Assembly: GCA_030280995.1 (NCBI GenBank) | Contig: JASXTE010000017.1 | Location: forward strand, 18,494,498-18,558,497 | Source of the DNA: Hemileia vastatrix | Taxonomy: Eukaryota; Basidiomycota; Pucciniomycetes; Pucciniales; Zaghouaniaceae | Reading direction: 5' to 3' | DNA length: 64,000 nucleotides | Part shown: one piece after another, positions 9,947-20,486 of the stretch | Layout of the letters: each line of letters starts with the position of its first letter | How positions within the stretch are numbered: the stretch's first letter is position 1 | Notes under the pieces: model-generated | Databases searched by the model: none | What the model saw: only the letters and a program-made list of their open reading frames with translations | Told to the model about the DNA's origin: nothing | Made by a program: the position numbers and the translations under genes

Positions 9947-12556
9947 ATGTCTTCTTCTGCTGTTGCTTCTGGATCTTCTAACCCTCTTACTCCCTCAGTT
10001 AGAATTGTTTCTTGGGATGGCCCAAAGTTTGATGGGGAGGAGGTTAAATGGTTCATTAGCAGGTATGAAGCTGCTGCTGCTGTTGATGGTGCTTCTCATG
10101 TGGATATGGTGAAGCAAGTTAGGTTTTTTATTGCTGATAGGGAGGTGGAAAAAGAGGTTATTGCTATGCAGGCATTTAAGGAAAAGGATTGGGTTAAGCT
10201 TTCTAAAGCTATGATTGATAGATGGGGTGTTAGGTTTACTATGATGGACCTCAATAAAATTGTTGGAGACTGGCAAGCAAAAGGTGGAGTTTCTTCTATG
10301 GCTGACTTCAAAAAGCTCTGTGTTCAGTTTGATGAAGTGGTGGAATATCTCATACTGGTGGACGAGTTAGTGCATGAGAACCAAGCAAAAGATTTGTTTT
10401 GGACAGCATGCAGCAGGGATATTCGTATGGACGTCTTGAAGGATCTTTCAAGAAAAGATTTGATGAAGGAACTGCCTAATGGTGAGCAGAAACTGCCAGC
10501 TCTGGAGGTTATCAAGGACAAAATTCAAGCCCATCTAAAGTTATTGGCGTTAGACAAATATCAAGAGTCATGCACTCAATATGTTAGCAAGGTTAGCGAA
10601 GTTTTGGCCGAAAACAACGATATTATGGTCAAAGCGCAGGAGGCCAAGAAGGCTCAAATGGGATTACCTGCTGCTAAAGTTGAGGGCAATGTAGATAATA
10701 AGATGGTCGATCATTTGGCCGATTTAACTAAACAGTTAAAAATATTTGTTCAAGAAACCCAGAAGGCCAAAAAGGCCCCAATCGCTTCTTCGTCGACGTC
10801 GACTTCTTATCAGTCCAGAGGTTATGAACGTCAAAATTATAATGGCAATAACAACGGTAACCGCTTCCCAGGCAATGGGAGAAATGGTGGGAATGGTGGT
10901 AATGGATATAGAGGTGGCTATGATGAGCCAAAGGTGTGCTCCTATTGTAATAGGAGGGGTCATAGAGCAACAGTTTGTTTTGCTCTTGATAAGGATATGG
11001 ATGCTGGGCGAGTTTTATTCGATGGTAAAGTTTATAAATTTCCTGATGGTTCGTTCATCAAGCCCAGTGATGGACAGTCTCCTTCTGATTTGGTCAGAAG
11101 AAGTTTAACGGCTGAAAGGAGAGCCAGATTTGAAGAGGTGACGGATGAAGATGTTAATGCCAAGGGTGGCAAAAATGGTAATGGTAATGGTGGAAAAGCT
11201 GACAAAGGTAAAGAGAAAGAGGTCAGTAAAGCCACATTTTCTACTTCTTTTGGTGGTTTAGAGCTGGCGACGGTTGCCCAGGTGGAGGGTAGCTGTATGG
11301 CTGGCGAATATGATGTTAATGCTGCTAGAAGAGCAGCTGCTACTAAGGCAAAAAGTAGCATTCAGAGCCAATTGAGGGCTAATCCTGGCAAGGCCAATAA
11401 CAAAGTGAACCCTTACTCTAAGGACAAGAATTCTAGTGCTCAAACTGCCGCCAACAAATTGAACCCTTACTCTAAGGACGAATTATATAAAATGCAGAAG
11501 AGGATTGCTGATATGGGGCCCCCTAGTTATGGCAAGTTTGATTTAAATGGTGAGCCTATGCCAGAGGATGATTCGGATTCTGAGGAGAACGTACCGTTGG
11601 CGTCTCTACCCAGACCAAGTTTTAGCGGTCCCATCCCAATGGAGGGAGTAAGAAGGACTAGCGATGGATCAGGATTAGTGCAAGAAGCTGGTGACGGAGT
11701 TAGGGTTATAGAAAGTGAAGATGTTATAATGGGGGGTGAAGATGGCTCGGTTGGACCTCAAGAGGTACCCAGGGCCAAGGTTGTTAAATCAAAGGTCCAG
11801 TATGAGCGGCCAGTAGTTTCTGGTCAAGCTAATGCAATGGACGCAGTTTTGAATAGGGTGAATCAACTGCAGATTCCCTTATCTTTGGGGGAGTTATTTA
11901 CGATTAGTCCGGCGCTTGCTGAAAAGCAAAAGAAGCATTTGACGAGGCATCGGGTTTCCACTGGAGAGGTGGAATATATTTGTGAAAATGCTGAAAAGTT
12001 TGGTGAAGATGTAGATACGCATTTTTCCGCTCCCCTGGGTTACCTGGTGGTAACTCTAAATGGTAAAGAGGTAAAGGCCTTGGTCAATTCAGGGTCTCAA
12101 ATTAATTTAATTTCATTGGAGCAAGCGACGAGTATAGGCTTGCCAATTAAAAGTGGAACTGGGGGAAACCTCAGAGGTATTGGAGGGCATGCAACAGAGC
12201 TGATGGGTACAGCTGAGCATGTCAGGTTAGGCATTGGTGGATCTGTTGGTAAGGTTCACTTTTATGTGGCCAGAGGAGCAGTCAAAACTGTTCTTAGTGG
12301 TCCTTTTTTGATGGATTTTGAGGCCAGGATAGGGTATCAAGCTGGCATGGGGATTAGTTTGGAGATCACTGGTGAAGATATGCGGAGGTTACATATGCGG
12401 TTAGCGCCTCCTGGAGATGAAGGTTGGGAAACACGGCCAGGGATTACTACTCTGTGCCAGTGTTGTGTTTGCACCAAGAAGTGGCATATAAAATGGACGG
12501 CTTCTGGTGAATTATGTTTGTTGGAAAGGGATGGATGCCCTCATTTTTTGGGGTAG
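9947..12556 (+). CDS. Gag-protease polyprotein of G1
   Basis: 869 codons. It should form the virus-like particle, bind element RNA and process the polyprotein. Residues about 20-230 are the capsid-like domain (VRIVSWDGPKFDGEEVKWF start), followed by a basic linker and a Gly/Asn-rich stretch. A CCHC zinc knuckle C-x2-C-x4-H-x4-C is at about 331-344. The protease lies near 690-800: the expected D-S/T-G reads NSGSQINLI with Asn at residue 714 instead of the catalytic Asp, while the GGHATELMG flap-like part looks normal. A second arm, FLMDFEARIGYQ, follows. The start ATG at 9947 is the first after a 157-nt leader. The stop at 12554-12556 lies 3 bases after a -1 slippery site. The reading frame is otherwise open. 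The Asp-to-Asn change could be recent damage in this copy. Confidence 0.93.
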   Translation: MSSSAVASGSSNPLTPSVRIVSWDGPKFDGEEVKWFISRYEAAAAVDGASHVDMVKQVRFFIADREVEKEVIAMQAFKEKDWVKLSKAMIDRWGVRFTMMDLNKIVGDWQAKGGVSSMADFKKLCVQFDEVVEYLILVDELVHENQAKDLFWTACSRDIRMDVLKDLSRKDLMKELPNGEQKLPALEVIKDKIQAHLKLLALDKYQESCTQYVSKVSEVLAENNDIMVKAQEAKKAQMGLPAAKVEGNVDNKMVDHLADLTKQLKIFVQETQKAKKAPIASSSTSTSYQSRGYERQNYNGNNNGNRFPGNGRNGGNGGNGYRGGYDEPKVCSYCNRRGHRATVCFALDKDMDAGRVLFDGKVYKFPDGSFIKPSDGQSPSDLVRRSLTAERRARFEEVTDEDVNAKGGKNGNGNGGKADKGKEKEVSKATFSTSFGGLELATVAQVEGSCMAGEYDVNAARRAAATKAKSSIQSQLRANPGKANNKVNPYSKDKNSSAQTAANKLNPYSKDELYKMQKRIADMGPPSYGKFDLNGEPMPEDDSDSEENVPLASLPRPSFSGPIPMEGVRRTSDGSGLVQEAGDGVRVIESEDVIMGGEDGSVGPQEVPRAKVVKSKVQYERPVVSGQANAMDAVLNRVNQLQIPLSLGELFTISPALAEKQKKHLTRHRVSTGEVEYICENAEKFGEDVDTHFSAPLGYLVVTLNGKEVKALVNSGSQINLISLEQATSIGLPIKSGTGGNLRGIGGHATELMGTAEHVRLGIGGSVGKVHFYVARGAVKTVLSGPFLMDFEARIGYQAGMGISLEITGEDMRRLHMRLAPPGDEGWETRPGITTLCQCCVCTKKWHIKWTASGELCLLERDGCPHFLG
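12544..12550 (+). other. Candidate -1 ribosomal frameshift site
   Basis: The heptamer T TTT TTG in the gag frame fits X XXY YYZ and lies one codon before the gag stop. Slippage by -1 joins gag directly to pol, whose frame is open through this point. A similar T-run lies at the same gag/pol border in the decayed G2 (3676-3690 region). A possible downstream stem ATCTC/GAGAT (12582-12602) is rather far away. Confidence 0.72.
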
Positions 12557-12812
12557 CAGGGGCTGATCGCTCAAATGTTGTAATCTCTCCTCAGGATGAG
12601 ATCCCAGATTGCAATAGGTCAGCTCACTTGGAGATAATTCAAGTGGATTCTCAATTATTTTCTGTTAATATTACTTTGGAGTGCAAATACGTTTTGGACT
12701 TTTCTATATGTTTATTGGATTTACCCGGTTTTTCTATTAAATTTAAAAATGGTAAAAAAGGCAAAATGGGCCAAATCAGGTTGGATAAAAATTGGAAGGG
12801 TATGTTTGATTG

Positions 12813-13134
12813 CCTCCAGCAAGAGGTTAAACTGCAATTATCTCCTTCTATTTTGGACCTCCAGCAAGAGGGTAAACTGCGAAAATCTTATCAAAACCCA
12901 ATTAAAAATCTTAGTATAATTAAAACACAAAAAACTAATTTTTGTGAAAATGTTATTTTGGACCTCCAGCAAGAGGTTAAACTGCAAGAATCTCCTTCTA
13001 TTATGGACCTCCAGCAAGAGGGTAAACTGCAAATATCACATCAAAATCCGATAAAAAATCTCAGTATAATTAAAACTCAAAAAAATAAATTTTGCGAAAA
13101 TTCAATTCCGGTCCTCCAGCAAGAGGCTAAACTG
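12813..13134 (+). repeat. Hairpin-motif repeats, coding cluster (5 copies)
   Basis: Five copies at 12813, 12858, 12963, 13008 and 13113. Each has stem CCTC, loop CAGCAA, stem GAGG, then T/G/C-TAAACTGC. They encode the peptide repeat LQQEVKL. The longer interval (LSPSILDLQQEGKL...NPIKNLSIIKTQK) is itself duplicated. Two further copies at 15114 (loop CCCCAT) and 15171 (loop CACCAA) lie in the RNase H-integrase linker and have tails ending TGG. Confidence 0.88.
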
Positions 13135-16100
13135 CCGACTTTCTTTACAGGTGATTTAATGTTGGATAAGGGAAGCAAAGGTGTTGGAAAATCTGTTTAT
13201 AAATTAGACGAGGGAAAGGAGAAAAGGGTAAAATTTAAAAATGAAATAAAATATTTTTCTAATTTTTCTTATTCTGATTCTGGCGATGAAGAAGATTCAT
13301 TTGATGAAAGTTTTAATGGCGATACAAAAGAAAATGTTTTACCTCAAGTTAATTTAGATGTGGACGCAGCCAAATATAAGAAAGTAGCAAATAAAGTTCG
13401 ACCTATTAATGAACCGCTACCTGCTGAATTAAATCCACCTTTGAGAAGACCAAGGTTATCAAGAGATCCTTATGAAAGTCCCTTGGTAAAGAATCCGCCT
13501 GAATTTTCTGAGACGTCAAGAATCACTTTTGAGAGACTGGGTGTTGTTAATTTTGGACCTGATGGTTGGTTGTCTGGTGAAGAGAAGAAGTTGTTGTTGG
13601 ATGTGATGGTCAAGCGAGAGAAGGCCATTGCTTTTGTAGAAGAGGAGAGGGGTGTGTTGAAGCATTCCTATGGGGAGCCTTACAAGATTCCTGTGGTATA
13701 TCATGAACCGTGGAAGCAGAAACCGATTCCTATTCCGGCTGCATTGAAAGAAGCTTATATCGAAGTTGTCAGAGAACGGATACGCACTGGACTTTATGAG
13801 CAATCAACGTCAAGTTATTCTAGTCCGGTATTTTGTATCAAGAAACCAAATGGCAAGCTTAGAGTTGTTCATGATCTTAGGGAATTAAATAGGGTTACAA
13901 TAAAGGATGCTGGGATACCGCCTAGTGCTGAGGAGTTTGTTGAAGTGTTTGCAGGGAGAGTGTGTTATGGTTTGGGAGATATTATGGGTGGATATGATGA
14001 GAGAGAGTTACATCCGGACTCAAGGCCACTCACTACATTCGATACGCCACTTGGACGTTTACAGTTAACAAGATTACCTCAAGGAGCAACAAATTCGGTT
14101 GCAGTTTATCAAGCTCAGATGGCTTGGATCCTTCAAGACAAAATTCCACAATATGCTGGAATCTTTATAGATGATGGAGGAATTAAGGGACCAACAACCG
14201 ACTATGATAACCAGGTGTTGGAAGAGAATCCCGGGATACGCAAATTCATTTGGGAGTTTGCAATTACTTTAGAAAGAATCTTGTTTTGAATTGAAGAGGC
14301 TGTTTTAACTATTTCAGGTTCAAAATTTTCATGTTGTGTGCCAGCCTTAGAAATATTAGGCCATGTGGTATGTAGAGAGGGTAGGATTATGTCCAAGAAG
14401 AAAGTTAACAAAATTCAGTCCTGGCCAAGACCCAAGAATACGACCGAAGTTAGAGGGTTTTTAGGCGTTTGCGTATATGTTAGAATGTTTATCAAGGACT
14501 TTTCTTCATTGGCAGCTCCATTGAGACGGTTAACAAGAAAGGATGCAGACTGGGAGTGGGATGAAGAGTGTGAGAAGGCGTTTGTGAAGTTGAAGGAGGT
14601 TGTGGGGAAGGATTTAGTCCTGCACAAGTTGGATTATGGAAAAGATGCTGGCAGAATTTATTTAGCAGTTGATTCAAGTCAGGTTGCAGCTGGGGCGGTT
14701 TTGTCTCAGATGGATAAAGCTGGCTACATCAGGCCAGTTAGGTATGAATCTGTAGTATTTACTGAGGTCGAATCAAGATATTCTCAACCGAAATTGGAAT
14801 TATGTGGTGTGGCGAAAATACTGAAGAAACTTCAGCATATTTTGTGGGGGCAACATTTTGAGTTGCAAGTGGATGCGAAATCGTTAATCCAGATGATTAA
14901 TTCCCCAAGTTTACCGAACGTACCCATGACGAGATGGGTAGCTTTTATTCAACATTTTTCATTTGATTTAGTTCATAAGCCTGGAAAGACTTTTACTATG
15001 CCAGATGGTTTATCAAGGAGACCACCCACTCAAGAAGATTCAGACTCAGAAGAATTCGATGAAGATATACCTATTATCAAAGCCAGCACTAAAGGAGCTG
15101 AAGACTTTCCATACCTCCCCCATGAGGTTAAACTGGCAGGACTATTGTGTTTAGATTATGGTGATGATGACCTCCACCAAGAGGATAAACTGGAAAATAG
15201 TTTTTATGTTAATAAAGGTGTAGATAAATTTGGCAGAGAGGAGGTAGAAGAAGATGTGGTGTATGTAGAGGAAGATGGATTGGTAGTGTGGGATAGTAGT
15301 AAATTAAGGAATGGTGTATATGTTGGAGAATTAGAGAATTTAAATAAAAAGGAGGATAAAGAGAAAGAGGTATTTTTAAATACGGTTTTCGAAGGATCCA
15401 AAGGTTCAGAAGAAAAACGACGACATTGCTCGATTAAAGATTTATTTAGGGGTCAACGATTATTGGCTCATTCATGTGCAGGTGATATTGGTGATAGAGA
15501 AGTCCCTATTGATGTTATATTAATCGATTTTCAAGATGAAGTCTGGGGTCAGACTGGTTTTTATTTTTTGTTAGTCAAATATTTGTTGACTTTAGAGAGG
15601 CCAGAAGATTGTGAAGACGATGAATGGGTGGCTATCAAGAGGAAGTCATCTACGTTTTACCTATCTGGTCGACGTTTAATGAGGAGGAGGTATCCAAATC
15701 CTCAAGTAGTTATAACTCAACAGAAGGGGCAAGAATTAGTTTTGAAATCACTGCATGAAGATCTCGGGCATAGAGGCGTTGGAGAAACGTTTAGAAGAAT
15801 TTCTGATCGATTTTGGTGGCCTGGCATGAAGATGTCTGTTAAACAGTGGGTTCAGTCATGCGAAGAATGTCAAAGACGAAGTTATTTAAGGCCAAAAGAA
15901 CCTGGACGCGCGACCGGTGAATATACGCTCTTTGGAAGAGTTAGTTTAGATGCCGTTCATATAAAAGAGGGACGGTATAAATATTTAATTGTGGCCAGAG
16001 ATGATTTATCTGGTTGGGTAGAGGCAGCTCCTCTTATTAATTTAACTGCCAAAAATGTGGCAGAATTTTTTTTGAATAATTGGGTATATAGGTATGGGTT

Positions 16101-16814
16101 GATGAAGTTGGTGACGGTAGATGGAGGTCCTGAATTTGGGACAGAGTTTAAAGAGGCCGTATTGAAAGTTGGATCAAAGGTTAGGGTAGCAACCCCATAT
16201 TATCCTGAAGCTGAAGGCATGGTTGAAAGAGGGCATCAAGTTATTAAGGATGCTTTAGTTAAAATGTGTGGGACAAGTGCCAAAAAGTGGAGGCACTATT
16301 TACCTTTAGTTTTATTTGCTGATGGAATCACTGCCAAAAGGACGACCGGATTTTCACCTTATGAACTTGTTTTTGGACAGAAAGCAGTTTTACCTGTTGA
16401 TTTAGAAGCTGAATCATATCTTGGAGTTGACTGGGACACGGTCAAAACTGCTGAAGAATTATTGTGTGCAAGAATGATGCAGCTAGAAAAGAAAGAAGAA
16501 TATTTAGAAAAGGCATATTCACGGATGATGAAGATCCGAAATCAATCAGTTAGATATTGGGATGAGCGGTTGGCACATCGATTAAGGAAACCTTTGAACC
16601 CAGGTGATATGGTCCTGGTGTATAATAGGAGTTTGGAAAGTCAATGGGGAAAGATGTTTGCAGATAGGTGGAATGGACCGTATAAAATCAAGGAGCAAGT
16701 TTCCGGCGGTTCATATGTGCTAGAAGAGTTGGATGGAGTAGTATTGAAGAAGAGGGTAGCAGCCAATCAAGTGAAACGGTTCTATCCTAGAGGCACCAGG
16801 AGTGCCGAAGTCTA

Positions 16815-16982
16815 ACTCCGAAATGAGGATAAACTACAATTTTAATGACTTTTATTAAATTTATACCTCCGCAATGAGGATAAACTATGATATCTACGAA
16901 ATTTTATGGATTCCTCCGCAATGAGGATAAACTATGATGTTTATAAAAATCTTATGACGACCTCCGCAACGAGGATAAACTA
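16815..16982 (+). repeat. Hairpin-motif repeats after pol stop (4 copies)
   Basis: Copies at 16815, 16866, 16913 and 16961. Stem CTC/GAG or CCTC/GAGG, loops CGAAAT, CGCAAT or CGCAAC, then ATAAACTA. They are noncoding, so the conservation is not explained by the peptide. The tail ends in TA rather than TGG. Confidence 0.88.
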
Positions 16983-17450
16983 TCTTCTTTTTTTTTATCA
17001 AATAATTTACTATCGTTACACTGCATATGGGCAACGAAACTGTGATGAAACATAACGAAATACAAGAAAACCTTCATTGAAAATTTTCAAAATTTAAAAT
17101 TCTTAAAATATGGGTGAAGATAGTGTTGGAAAAATTTTAAAATTTATTGGAAGAAGTGTTCACAGGGGAACCTTCTTTATTAAATATTGGCAAGTGTGGG
17201 GGTAATTGATGGGCTGGCTGCTCTATACACAATTACCCCATAATGTTTGTTTCCAAAATTTTCCCTGTTTCTAGTTGAATCCTGGCTTTGTCTTTTAATT
17301 TTAGGAAGTCCACTAAGACTATAAACTGGAACGAATCAGGAGACACTGCTCTCAACGCCGGATTCAAGATTTTTTTATTTATTTTGTTTTGATTTTTTTA
17401 TGATAGATTGTGATTTCTTTTCTTTAATATATATTATGAATTATTGTAAA

Positions 17451-17516
17451 GGTGATGCTCACTGGTGGTCTCTAATCATTTTTATAAATTGGAGGGAGCC
17501 CACCCAGTGATCATCA
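17451..17516. repeat. Imperfect inverted repeat (hairpin) in G1 3' region
   Basis: GATGCTCACTGG-TGGTCTC on the left faces GAGGGAGCCCACCCAGTGATCATC on the right across about 20 AT-rich bases. Pairing is imperfect but spans roughly 20 positions. Confidence 0.6.
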
Positions 17517-17769
17517 TTATAAAAATTATCTTTTAAAAAACTTTCATTTATTTTCTTTTCTTTGCAATTTCTTAAAATTGTGTAACCACATCAAGTTGCA
17601 CTTGGATGTGGGTATGTTGTCGAGGGTACGGCTCATCAAATGGCCGGGGGGCATCTTTTAAAATTTTATTTTAAAATTTTTTTTAGTACTTTTTTTATCT
17701 TTCTTTTCACATTCATATATCTTTCTTTAAAATTAAATTTTAACTTTTATTTAAAAACTATCTTTTCTA

Positions 17770-17930
17770 AAATCTTTTATTTTAAATTTAAAAAAATAAA
17801 AAATAAAAAAAATAAAAAAAATTAAAATAAAAATTAAAAAAATAACAATAATAATAATAATAATAATAAAAATAAAAATAAAAATAAAATAATAAAATAA
17901 AATAAAAAATTAATTAAATCAAAATTATTA
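17770..17930. repeat. A-rich simple sequence with AAT microsatellite
   Basis: Runs of AAAAAT and AATAAT-type units, including about eight consecutive AAT units near 17850. Low complexity only. Confidence 0.9.
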
Positions 17931-18050
17931 TATTTCTTAGTTTTATTTTTTTCAGTCATCATTCTTTTTAGTTTATTCATATAGTTTAGACAGGAAACAG
18001 GGTCTAGGGGAACTCAATACCTATGGGATTTTACTTCAAGACATCTGTTA

Positions 18051-18730
18051 GTCCTCCAAGACTTTAAACTGGCTACTTTTCAAGACGTTCTTTAAGGTTT
18101 TTTATACATATTTTGGATCTTTTAGTCCTCCAAGACTTTAAGCTGGCTACTGTTAAAGACTTTCCTTAAGGTTTTATACAAATTTTGGAGCTGTTAGTCC
18201 TCCAAGACTTTAAACTGGCTAATTTTCAAAACTATCGTTAAAATTTTTTATTGGATTTGTTAGGTCCACCAAGACCTTAAACTGGACTATTATCAAGTGT
18301 TGGGTCCACCATGACCTTAAACTGGATTTCTTATCGATTAAATGTTTGGTCCACCATGACTTTAAACTGGTAGTTCATTCATTGTTTAGTCCACTATGAC
18401 TTTAAACTGGAAAATTAATATCTGCAGGATAATTCAACATTCGTTGGACCACTATGGCCTTATACTGGATTACTTGTCAATCAAATGTTTGGTCCACTAT
18501 GACATTAAACTGGATTATCAAATTTATTCAATCTTTGGTCAAGCCTAGGCCTTACTTAGGAATTTATCAAGTTATTTATGCACCTAAACGATCTTTGGTC
18601 CACCAAGACCATAAACTGGCAATCGATTATATGTTTGGTCCACCAAGACTTTAAACTGGAATGTCAATCTTGTTTGGATAACTCAATTCAATCTTTTAAT
18701 TTATCACTGTCCACTAAGACTCTAAACTGG
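18051..18730 (+). repeat. Hairpin-motif repeats, main noncoding array (about 13 copies)
   Basis: Direct copies at about 18051, 18124, 18197, 18263, 18303, 18348, 18389, 18445, 18491, 18536 (decayed), 18597, 18637 and 18709, spaced 40-75 bp. Stems GTC/GAC or GGTC/GACC, loops CTCCAA, CACCAA, CACCAT, CACTAT or CACTAA, then TTAAACTGG-like tails. The spacers differ freely. It lies between pol and the 3' LTR, so it would be in the genomic RNA but is noncoding. Stems differ in sequence from the coding copies yet remain paired. Confidence 0.9.
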
Positions 18731-19390
18731 TTATTCAATTATTTCTGGAATTGGGTGCAGATAGCTTTAGGAGGTTAAAATTTTAGGTGGTGATGATGCT
18801 AAAGAAAGCATAATGGTTAATTAGGTAAAATTTGTGGCGCTTTAACATGGTCTAAAGTTGAAATTATTATTTGAAGCCTGGCAAAAGTATTTTATGGGTT
18901 TGCTGTATAGCAAAGTTTGAAAATTGTGATGAAGGAATCAGAAGTTAGGATGGTAGTTGGATTTTAGGGAATGATTTTTTTTTAGTGCCTCATAGTTAGG
19001 CCATTTTTTTTTTGGTGTGAAGCTTGGAGGACCTTATGGCAAGATTGGAATCATAGAATTCGGCTCAGTGGGGGGCCCTATGAGGTTGGAATCAGGAGTA
19101 TTCGGCTCATAGGAAGATCCACTCTCTCAATGCTGTGACAAGAAGGAAGACTGGTATATGGGAGTCTGAAGGGATTCAAACCTTGCTCTCGTAGTGGAAT
19201 CATCACAAGATTTATTTTATTTTATTTTATGTTATATCAAGCCAGAGAAGAAGAAACAATGTTTTTATTATAAAGATTTAAAAGAAGACCAGCTAAAACA
19301 AATTTATCAAATTATTTTATTAGAAAAGATAATTCTTTTGGAATTTCTCAGCCACTTATGCAAAGTTATAAGAATGGGGACATTCTCAAT
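18731..19390 (+). other. Noncoding 3' region of G1 before PPT
   Basis: No gene is supported. The sequence is purine-rich on the plus strand. A short duplication of TTCGGCTCA near 19062 and 19098 is visible. A 71-codon frame at 19194-19409 has no recognisable domain. Confidence 0.6.
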
Positions 19391-19401
19391 TGGAGGGAGG
19401 A
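19391..19401 (+). other. Polypurine tract of G1
   Basis: TGGAGGGAGGA directly before the 3' LTR start at 19402. It serves as plus-strand primer in Ty3-type elements. The same tract, GAGGGAGGA, precedes the decayed LTR at 26304. Confidence 0.88.
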
Positions 19402-20486
19402 TGTGGTAGCCTAAAGTTTAGTACGGCACCTAAATATGTAAATGGAGTTATTACGGCGTGCAAGATTGGCGTTATTATTTTTTATAAAAGGGTTTTATTT
19501 AATTTATTGGAGTTTAAAATATGAAGAAATTGGTCACAAGCAAATGCCTACACAAATACAATTTATTTTACGGAGAAAACTTATTTTTACGGTCTGAAAA
19601 ATTTATAAGTATCAAGTCAAGTCACTCAAGAACCTTGGGAAATTTTCCCAGAATTTTTACTATTTTTCTTATATTTTTAAATGAATTTTAAAGTTTTATA
19701 GAAATATTTACGTTTTCAAAAATTACTTAACTTTGATGAATTTTCACGGGGTAATTAAAGCTGCGCAGACTACGAAAATTAGTTTGGTATGTAAAGGGGA
19801 AGTAGCTCTATTATGTGTAATTTTTCTAGATTTTTTATTATAGTTTTAAGATTCTAATTGAGTCCGGAAGTCCGGACGGACTCCGTACGGGCTCCGGATT
19901 GACTCTGGAAGAGCTCTGGAGGGGAAAATTTAGGCACGTGACTAGGAATACTTAAGCGCTTCTCAAACTCGAAATTGAGAGGGGGACACATCATACAGCT
20001 TAATCATTAACTACCACAGTCTCATTTTTTATTACTCAACAAATTAAATAAATTTGTAATACCCTTATAACTTTATATTTTATATATAACATTTTTAGAA
20101 ATACTACTCAACAATTTAAATCACACTTCATACAGGGTATCTTTAGAAAGGTCTTCATCGCTGAGACTTGATTATTGCTGTCTCATAAAAATTCAAATTA
20201 TTATAAAAACATAAAAGTCAATCTTTTCAGATCTTTCACTGGTGCACCTTAATTGTTGTTATCAGTATTTCTTTATCAACAGCCACGATCATTTAATTTC
20301 AATAAGCATTAATTATTTTAGAGTTTCATTATTTTTATCAATCAGATCTAAGTAGATTGGTTAGCTTAGTGATTTAGAACACCTACTTTGTTATTTTTAT
20401 TGGAAGGACGGGGTTTTCAGCCAAATCCATATATCTCCTCCGGATTCTGCTTACAGCAAGGCGACTGTAAGAGTTTACCTTACCAT
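19402..20486 (+). repeat. 3' LTR of G1
   Basis: 1085 bp, nearly identical to the 5' LTR apart from about seven substitutions and fewer GACTCCG units. It is followed by the target duplication AACAC (20487-20491). Confidence 0.95.

Larger units (their letters stand above)
12514..16815 (+). pseudogene. Pol of G1 (RT, RNase H, integrase) with one nonsense codon
   Basis: A single frame of about 1433 codons, translated by -1 frameshift from gag, broken only by TGA at 14287-14289, where the G2 relative has Arg; CGA to TGA is a one-base CpG-type change. Order: leader with DLQQEVKL-type peptide repeats (12813-13134), reverse transcriptase (about 13700-14340) with SSPVFCIKKPNGKLRVVHD, LPQG and catalytic FIDDGG at 14164-14181, RNase H (14640-15010) with DSSQ, LELCG and DAKSL motifs, acidic linker, integrase with H-H-C-C zinc site (15750-15890) and D (15949), D (16120), E (16225) core, and a C-terminal DRWNGPYKI (GPY/F) module. 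No chromodomain. The products would copy the RNA into DNA and integrate it. Confidence 0.94.
16983..18050 (+). other. Noncoding 3' region of G1, first part
   Basis: No gene. It holds one more hairpin-motif copy at 17307-17329 (stem GTC/GAC, tail ATAAACTGG), an imperfect long inverted repeat at 17451-17516, and an A/T simple-sequence stretch at 17770-17930 including an AAT microsatellite. The short open frame at 17640-17825 is low complexity. Confidence 0.7.
8619..20486 (+). mobile_element. Young, nearly intact Ty3-type LTR retrotransposon G1
   Basis: Complete structure of about 11.9 kb: 5' LTR, PBS, gag-protease, -1 frameshift site, pol, a 2.6-kb noncoding 3' region, polypurine tract and 3' LTR. 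A perfect 5-bp target duplication AACAC lies at 8614-8618 and 20487-20491. The LTRs differ by about seven substitutions over roughly 1085 aligned bases plus one tandem-repeat length change, so the insertion is recent. There is no chromodomain. Only one nonsense codon (14287-14289) and an altered protease motif stand between this copy and full coding capacity. Its many CpGs contrast with the depleted older repeats around it. Confidence 0.96.

Noticed and set aside
18051..18730. CRISPR-like array of spaced direct repeats
   Set aside because: The genome is eukaryotic, repeats are degenerate with internal hairpin and uneven spacing, and the array is inside a retrotransposon.
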